This document shows, one piece after another, positions 1 to 3,549 of a stretch of 6,159 nt of DNA. Where the stretch lies: the NCBI GenBank assembly GCA_002392265.1, contig DGGP01000165.1:1-6159 (forward strand), given 5' to 3'. Each line of letters opens with the position of its first letter. The stretch's first letter is position 1. The position numbers and the translations under genes were made by a program. Below the pieces are notes generated by a model, which was not told the origin of the DNA, did not search any database, and worked only from the letters and a program-made list of their open reading frames with translations. Origin of the DNA: Firmicutes bacterium UBA3871 (lineage in GTDB: Bacteria > Bacillota > Clostridia > Peptostreptococcales > Anaerovoracaceae).

Positions 1-37
1 AGCAGGAACAGGAATAAGTAAGAAAGTAGGAATAAAG
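1..37 (+). other. Leader upstream of the metal-responsive operon
   Basis: This short purine-rich stretch holds the Shine-Dalgarno site of the first gene (GTAGG at 26-30, 7 nt before the ATG). I see no -35/-10 pair and no 12-2-12 type imperfect palindrome such as ArsR/SmtB repressors bind. The promoter and operator of the operon are therefore probably just outside the window, although a 37 bp leader is too short to judge. Nothing in it looks like the end of another gene. Confidence 0.5.
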
Positions 38-430
38 ATGGAGGAACAAGCTAAAAAAGTTATATTACCGCATAATCACGGCACCGGAACGGCAGAGGTA
101 CTGTCGCACGGAAAACTTGGGGACAGCTTTTCCGGTGATAGCATTATATTCGAAGAAGCGGCAGATGCTTTTGCAATCCTCGCAGATGCGAGCAGGCTTA
201 AGATTTTTACACTGCTCTGCCATACCGAGGACTGCGTAAGCAATATTGCGGCGGCAGTAAGCATGAGCCTGCCGGCAGTTTCCCATCATCTGAAGATGCT
301 GAAGGCGGCAAGGCTTTTACAGGCTCGCAAATGTGGCAAGGAGGTTTACTATACCATTGCCGACAACCAGGAGGCAGACCTGATTCACAGAATTGTAGAC
401 AGTATAATGGACATGAAATGCGAATATTAG
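38..430 (+). CDS. ArsR/SmtB-family metal-sensing transcriptional repressor
   Basis: The 130-residue protein is a winged-helix repressor of the ArsR/SmtB (CadC/CzrA) family. Residues 38-60 form the first helices (AADAFAILADASRLKIFTLL, the usual 'ALADPTRLRIL' element). Residues 66-91 are the helix-turn-helix, with recognition helix SLPAVSHHLKMLKAA, and residues 95-107 are the beta wing (GKEVYYTI). The start ATG has a GTAGG Shine-Dalgarno 7 nt upstream. The stop lies 13 bp before the ATPase start, so the two genes are surely co-transcribed. By family knowledge the apo-dimer should bind the operon promoter and leave it when Zn, Cd or Pb binds. The metal site is unusual. The alpha-3 Cys pair of CadC is reduced to one Cys (C66, with S68 at the second position). 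The alpha-5 D-x-H...H-x2-H/E set of SmtB/CzrA is not conserved beyond D109. Other candidate ligands are H12, H14, H24, C61, H62, C99, H117 and C128. The family is certain; the inducing metal is not. Confidence 0.93.
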   Translation: MEEQAKKVILPHNHGTGTAEVLSHGKLGDSFSGDSIIFEEAADAFAILADASRLKIFTLLCHTEDCVSNIAAAVSMSLPAVSHHLKMLKAARLLQARKCGKEVYYTIADNQEADLIHRIVDSIMDMKCEY

Positions 431-443
431 AGAGGTAGACAAA

Positions 444-2690
444 ATGAGCGAACATGAACACAGACACGAGCATAACAGCGAGCAGCACTGCTGCTGCAAT
501 CACAACCACGAGCATGAGCATCATCACGAGCATGAGCACTGTGGCTGCGGCCATGACCACCACCATCACCACCACGGGCATGGGGAGCACAGAGTAAGCG
601 AAAAGGTTACCGTTGGGGTCGGCGCGGTGATGACAGGGCTTGCACTGCTTACACTGGCGGTGGGAATGAAAATGCCTGCAACAATTATATTTGTAATTGC
701 ATATATCATAGTGGGCGGCGAAGTTTTGCTGAATGCGGCAAAGGGCATCCTGCACGGAGAGCTTTTGGACGAAAACTTCCTGATGGCTATAGCCTCACTC
801 GGTGCAATGGTGCTTGGCGAATACACCGAAGGCATAGCGGTAATGCTGCTTTTCCGCATCGGAGAAATGTTTGAAGAGTATGCGGAGGGCAAATCGGTTA
901 AATCCATTACCGAAATTATGGACATCAGACCCGACTACGCAAACCTCTATATGAAGGCGGGCGAGTACGGTGAATATTTGGAGGCTCTTAAAAAAGCAGA
1001 GGCCGAAGGAACCGAAGAAAAGCCTGAAATCACAGGCGCTGAGAGAACCTCGCACGATGCCGCAGATCCTGTGGAGATAAAAGTCGGAGACATAATTCAG
1101 ATAAAGCCGGGCGAAAAGGTTCCGCTCGACGGGCATATCATATATGGTGCTTCATCAGTGCAGACTGCTGCGCTTACAGGAGAATCCGTACCGAGAGACC
1201 TTACTGTCGGCGACGAAATCCTTTCGGGCTGTGTCAATATCACGGGCACACTTCTGGTTGAAGTCAGCAAGGAATTCGGAGAATCCACGGCGAGCAAGAT
1301 TATCGATCTGGTACAAAACGCTGTTGAAAAGAAGAGCAGGCCCGAGAAGTTTATCACCAAATTTGCGAGAGTCTACACTCCTGCGGTTTGTGCTGCGGCA
1401 GTGCTGCTTGCGGTAATTCCGCCGCTTGCATTTGGCGGAGACTGGGCAGACTGGGTATACAGAGCACTGGTGTTTCTGGTAATATCCTGCCCATGCGCAC
1501 TGGTAATTTCGGTACCGCTCAGCTTTTTCGGCGGAATCGGTGCAGCTTCAAAGGACGGAATTCTCGTAAAGGGCAGTAACTACCTCGAGGCCGTTGCCAA
1601 GGCAGATACCGTGGTGTTTGACAAGACGGGAACGATCACAACCGGAAATTTTGTGGTTAAAGAAGTAATTCCGAACCGCAATGGCGGAGAAAAGACATAT
1701 CTGAGTGATGAAATTCTCGAGATTGCGGCCTATGCGGAGGGGCATTCGTCTCATCCGATTGCGCTTTCAATAAAGCAGGCATACGGTGAAGTTGTCAAAA
1801 AGCATGACGACGGTGGCCTGATCGACTATCGGGGCATAATCGGCGAAGAGTCGGGCGACCTCTTCGGGGCACTTATCAGAGAATGCGAAGAACTTCCGGG
1901 CTATGGAATAAAGACGGTTCTGGGAAAGAGTGAAGCGCTGATAGGAGATTATCCGGGGTTAAAAGATGCAAAGCTCAAAACTGCGGTAGGAAACCTAAAG
2001 CTGATGAAGGAAATCGGCGAAGAGGTTTATGAAGAGGCACTTGAAGCGACAAAGGAAAGCGGCGCATTTTCGACAGTCGTATATGTTGCTGTCGACGGGC
2101 AGTACGCAGGTATGATTGTAATCGGTGATGAGATAAAAGCCGATGCGGCGCAGGCGGTCGAAGGTCTCAGAATGGCCGGCGTTACGACTGTTGCAATGCT
2201 TACCGGAGATCGCAGAGAGTCTGCGGAAGACATCGCAATGCAGGCGGGAATAGCAAAGAAGAATGTGTTTGCGGAGCTGCTGCCTGAAGGGAAGCTTGCA
2301 AAGCTTGAAGAGCTGATGCGAAAGAGCGGCCACCGCAGAGGCAGCGTGATATATGTGGGTGATGGCGTAAACGATGCGCCTGTGCTTGCCAGAGCGGATG
2401 TGGGTCTCGCAATGGGAGGACTCGGCTCGGATGCGGCAATAGAAGCTGCAGATGCGGTAATCATGAAGGATGAGCCTGCAAAAATCCTGAGCCTGATGGG
2501 CATAGCGAGAAAGACGCTCGGAATCGCAAAGCAGAACATTGCTTTTGCACTGATTATAAAATTCGGCGTGCTGATTTTGGGCGCGCTTGGAATAGCTACA
2601 ATGTGGGCCGCAGTCTTTGCCGATGTGGGCGTAATGATTCTCGCCGTTCTGAATGCAATGCGGGCACTTGCAAAGCCAAAGGCTGAATAG
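444..2690 (+). CDS. zntA: P1B-type ATPase, Zn2+/Cd2+/Pb2+ exporter with His-rich N-terminus
   Basis: This 748-residue membrane pump exports soft divalent metals from the cytoplasm using ATP. In order it shows: a His/Cys-rich cytoplasmic tail (1-50; 22 His, 5 Cys including C16-C18 and C33/C35); two membrane helices (about 53-73 and 79-98); two more (about 111-147); the actuator domain with TGES at 245-248; helices around 309-331 and 338-365, the latter with the CPC metal site (C349, C351); phosphorylation motif DKTGT (D393); the HP motif (H437-P438); GYG (486-488); TGD (587-589); GDGVNDAP (639-646); and two last helices with K696, N698 and the conserved Asp of helix 8 (D727). CPC plus this Asp is the P1B-2 pattern (ZntA/CadA), which argues against copper (no helix-8 Met/Ser set) and cobalt (SPC) pumps. 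There is no GMxCxxC metal-associated domain. Insertions lie at about 171-205 (actuator) and 451-520 (nucleotide domain). AGAGG at 431-435 gives a good ribosome site 8 nt from the ATG. The repressor gene just upstream implies metal induction. The symbol follows family convention; Zn versus Cd preference is not shown. Confidence 0.95.
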   Translation: MSEHEHRHEHNSEQHCCCNHNHEHEHHHEHEHCGCGHDHHHHHHGHGEHRVSEKVTVGVGAVMTGLALLTLAVGMKMPATIIFVIAYIIVGGEVLLNAAKGILHGELLDENFLMAIASLGAMVLGEYTEGIAVMLLFRIGEMFEEYAEGKSVKSITEIMDIRPDYANLYMKAGEYGEYLEALKKAEAEGTEEKPEITGAERTSHDAADPVEIKVGDIIQIKPGEKVPLDGHIIYGASSVQTAALTGESVPRDLTVGDEILSGCVNITGTLLVEVSKEFGESTASKIIDLVQNAVEKKSRPEKFITKFARVYTPAVCAAAVLLAVIPPLAFGGDWADWVYRALVFLVISCPCALVISVPLSFFGGIGAASKDGILVKGSNYLEAVAKADTVVFDKTGTITTGNFVVKEVIPNRNGGEKTYLSDEILEIAAYAEGHSSHPIALSIKQAYGEVVKKHDDGGLIDYRGIIGEESGDLFGALIRECEELPGYGIKTVLGKSEALIGDYPGLKDAKLKTAVGNLKLMKEIGEEVYEEALEATKESGAFSTVVYVAVDGQYAGMIVIGDEIKADAAQAVEGLRMAGVTTVAMLTGDRRESAEDIAMQAGIAKKNVFAELLPEGKLAKLEELMRKSGHRRGSVIYVGDGVNDAPVLARADVGLAMGGLGSDAAIEAADAVIMKDEPAKILSLMGIARKTLGIAKQNIAFALIIKFGVLILGALGIATMWAAVFADVGVMILAVLNAMRALAKPKAE
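507..538 (+). repeat. In-frame 14 bp direct repeat in the His-rich tail
   Basis: CACGAGCATGAGCA occurs at 507-520 and again at 525-538, a period of 18 bp or six codons. It encodes two copies of His-Glu-His-Glu-His plus one variable residue. The neighbouring CAC/CAT runs (553-582) continue the His-rich tract. This looks like growth of the metal-binding tail by slippage or tandem duplication. Being a multiple of three, it leaves the reading frame intact. Confidence 0.8.
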
Positions 2691-2710
2691 CATAGGAGTC
2701 CGGCAGGAAT

Positions 2711-2739
2711 TTGAACTTATAATCAAAATAGAGTATTAT
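2711..2739 (+). promoter_or_regulatory. SigA-type promoter for the larB unit
   Basis: A -35 box TTGAAC (2711-2716) and a -10 box TATTAT (2734-2739) are separated by exactly 17 bp of AT-rich sequence. Each differs from the consensus (TTGACA, TATAAT) by one or two positions. Transcription would start near 2746, leaving a leader of about 35 nt before the larB ATG. The 90 bp gap (2691-2780) has no stem followed by a T-tract, so read-through from the ATPase gene is also possible. No operator-like dyad is evident. Confidence 0.65.
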
Positions 2740-2780
2740 AAATGTAGTCGCAAAGGTGAATTTGGAGACAGGTTGGAAAA

Positions 2781-3542
2781 ATGGATCAAAGACACATTAA
2801 AGAAATTCTGGAAAATGTAGCAAGCGGGAAGGTTAGCGCCGACGAGGCGGCAGAAGCGCTGAAAACACTGCCGTTTGATGATATAAATTTTGCAAATATC
2901 GACAATCACAGGGCACTGCGCAGCGGATATCCCGAGACGGTTTTCTGCCAGGGAAAGACCGACAAGCAGATTGCGGAAATTATGGCACGCCTCGCAGAGG
3001 GGAATGACAACCTTATCGGAACGCGGGCTTCGCGCGAAAACTACGAGGCTGTCAGAAAGCTGCTGCCGGATGCAAAGTACATCGAAGATGCGCGTCTTAT
3101 TGTTCTTCACAGAAAACCCCTCCCGAAAAACAGCAAGCCTATTGCGGTGGTTACTGCAGGGACTGCGGACATACCCGTTGCTGAGGAAGCCGCAGTGGTT
3201 GCCGAGATGCTCGGTAACAGCATCGACCGCATTTACGATGTGGGTGTTGCGGGAATTCACAGGCTGTTTGCAAAGCTGGACCGAATCCGCGCTGCAAATG
3301 TTATTATTGTCGTGGCAGGCATGGAGGGCGCGCTTGCAAGCGTGGTCGGCGGGCTTGTCGACAAGCCGGTCATCGCTGTGCCGACCAGCATCGGCTACGG
3401 CGCAAACCTTGGCGGCTTGTCCGCACTGCTTTCAATGCTGAACAGCTGTGCAAACGGTGTGGGCATTGTCAATATTGACAACGGCTTTGGCGCAGGATAT
3501 ATGGCTGCACAGATTAACAGGCTTTCGGGAAGAACGGAATAA
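2781..3542 (+). CDS. larB: LarB, pyridinium-3,5-biscarboxylic acid mononucleotide synthase
   Basis: The 253-residue protein is a full-length LarB. By family knowledge it carboxylates the pyridinium ring of nicotinic acid adenine dinucleotide and cleaves its phosphoanhydride. This releases AMP and the mononucleotide that LarE and LarC turn into the nickel-pincer cofactor of lactate racemase and related enzymes. The N-terminal part (about 1-118) has the LarB-specific helical start and the GTRAS segment (80-84). The C-terminal part (119-253) is PurE-like, with VVTAGTADIPVAEEA (123-137), GMEGALASVVGG (180-191), PTSIGYGANLGG (201-212) and LSMLNSCANGVGIVNIDNGFGAG (from 217). C223 matches the cysteine that forms a covalent adduct with the substrate in Lactobacillus plantarum LarB, and E182 matches its active-site Glu. 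The ATG is the first possible start after an in-frame TGA at 2757. GGAG at 2764-2767 lies 13 nt upstream, which is rather far. No larA, larC or larE is in the window. The gene is probably driven by the promoter at 2711-2739 and co-transcribed with the downstream gene. Confidence 0.95.
   Translation: MDQRHIKEILENVASGKVSADEAAEALKTLPFDDINFANIDNHRALRSGYPETVFCQGKTDKQIAEIMARLAEGNDNLIGTRASRENYEAVRKLLPDAKYIEDARLIVLHRKPLPKNSKPIAVVTAGTADIPVAEEAAVVAEMLGNSIDRIYDVGVAGIHRLFAKLDRIRAANVIIVVAGMEGALASVVGGLVDKPVIAVPTSIGYGANLGGLSALLSMLNSCANGVGIVNIDNGFGAGYMAAQINRLSGRTE
3352..3367. repeat. Perfect 16 bp palindrome inside larB
   Basis: GGCTTGTCGACAAGCC is its own reverse complement. It lies in the codons for the loop Gly-Leu-Val-Asp-Lys-Pro of the PurE-like domain. 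A second, 12 bp palindrome (CGCTTGCAAGCG, 3331-3342) lies just upstream. In RNA the larger one could form a 6 bp hairpin. There is no T-tract, so it is not an intrinsic terminator. It may be a by-product of the codons used here. Confidence 0.7.
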
Positions 3543-3549
3543 GATATAG

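Noticed and set aside
481..495. Hairpin AGCAGC-ACT-GCTGCT near the start of the ATPase gene as an attenuator
   Set aside because: It is a 6 bp stem formed by Ser/Gln/Cys codons, with no T-tract or leader peptide context. Codon composition explains it.
207..755. Minus-strand open frame of 182 codons across the regulator and ATPase start
   Set aside because: Its Val/Met/Ala-rich run is the reverse complement of the His-rich CAT/CAC codons. It overlaps two well-supported genes and has no family resemblance.
1995..2726. Minus-strand open frame of 243 codons opposite the end of the ATPase gene
   Set aside because: It lies almost wholly antisense to conserved ATPase motifs (TGD, GDGVNDAP). Its product is Cys/His/Arg-rich with no domain I recognise, as expected for a shadow frame.
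2736..3260. Minus-strand open frame of 174 codons opposite the larB promoter and N-terminal half
   Set aside because: It is antisense to a clear larB and the product has no recognisable domain.
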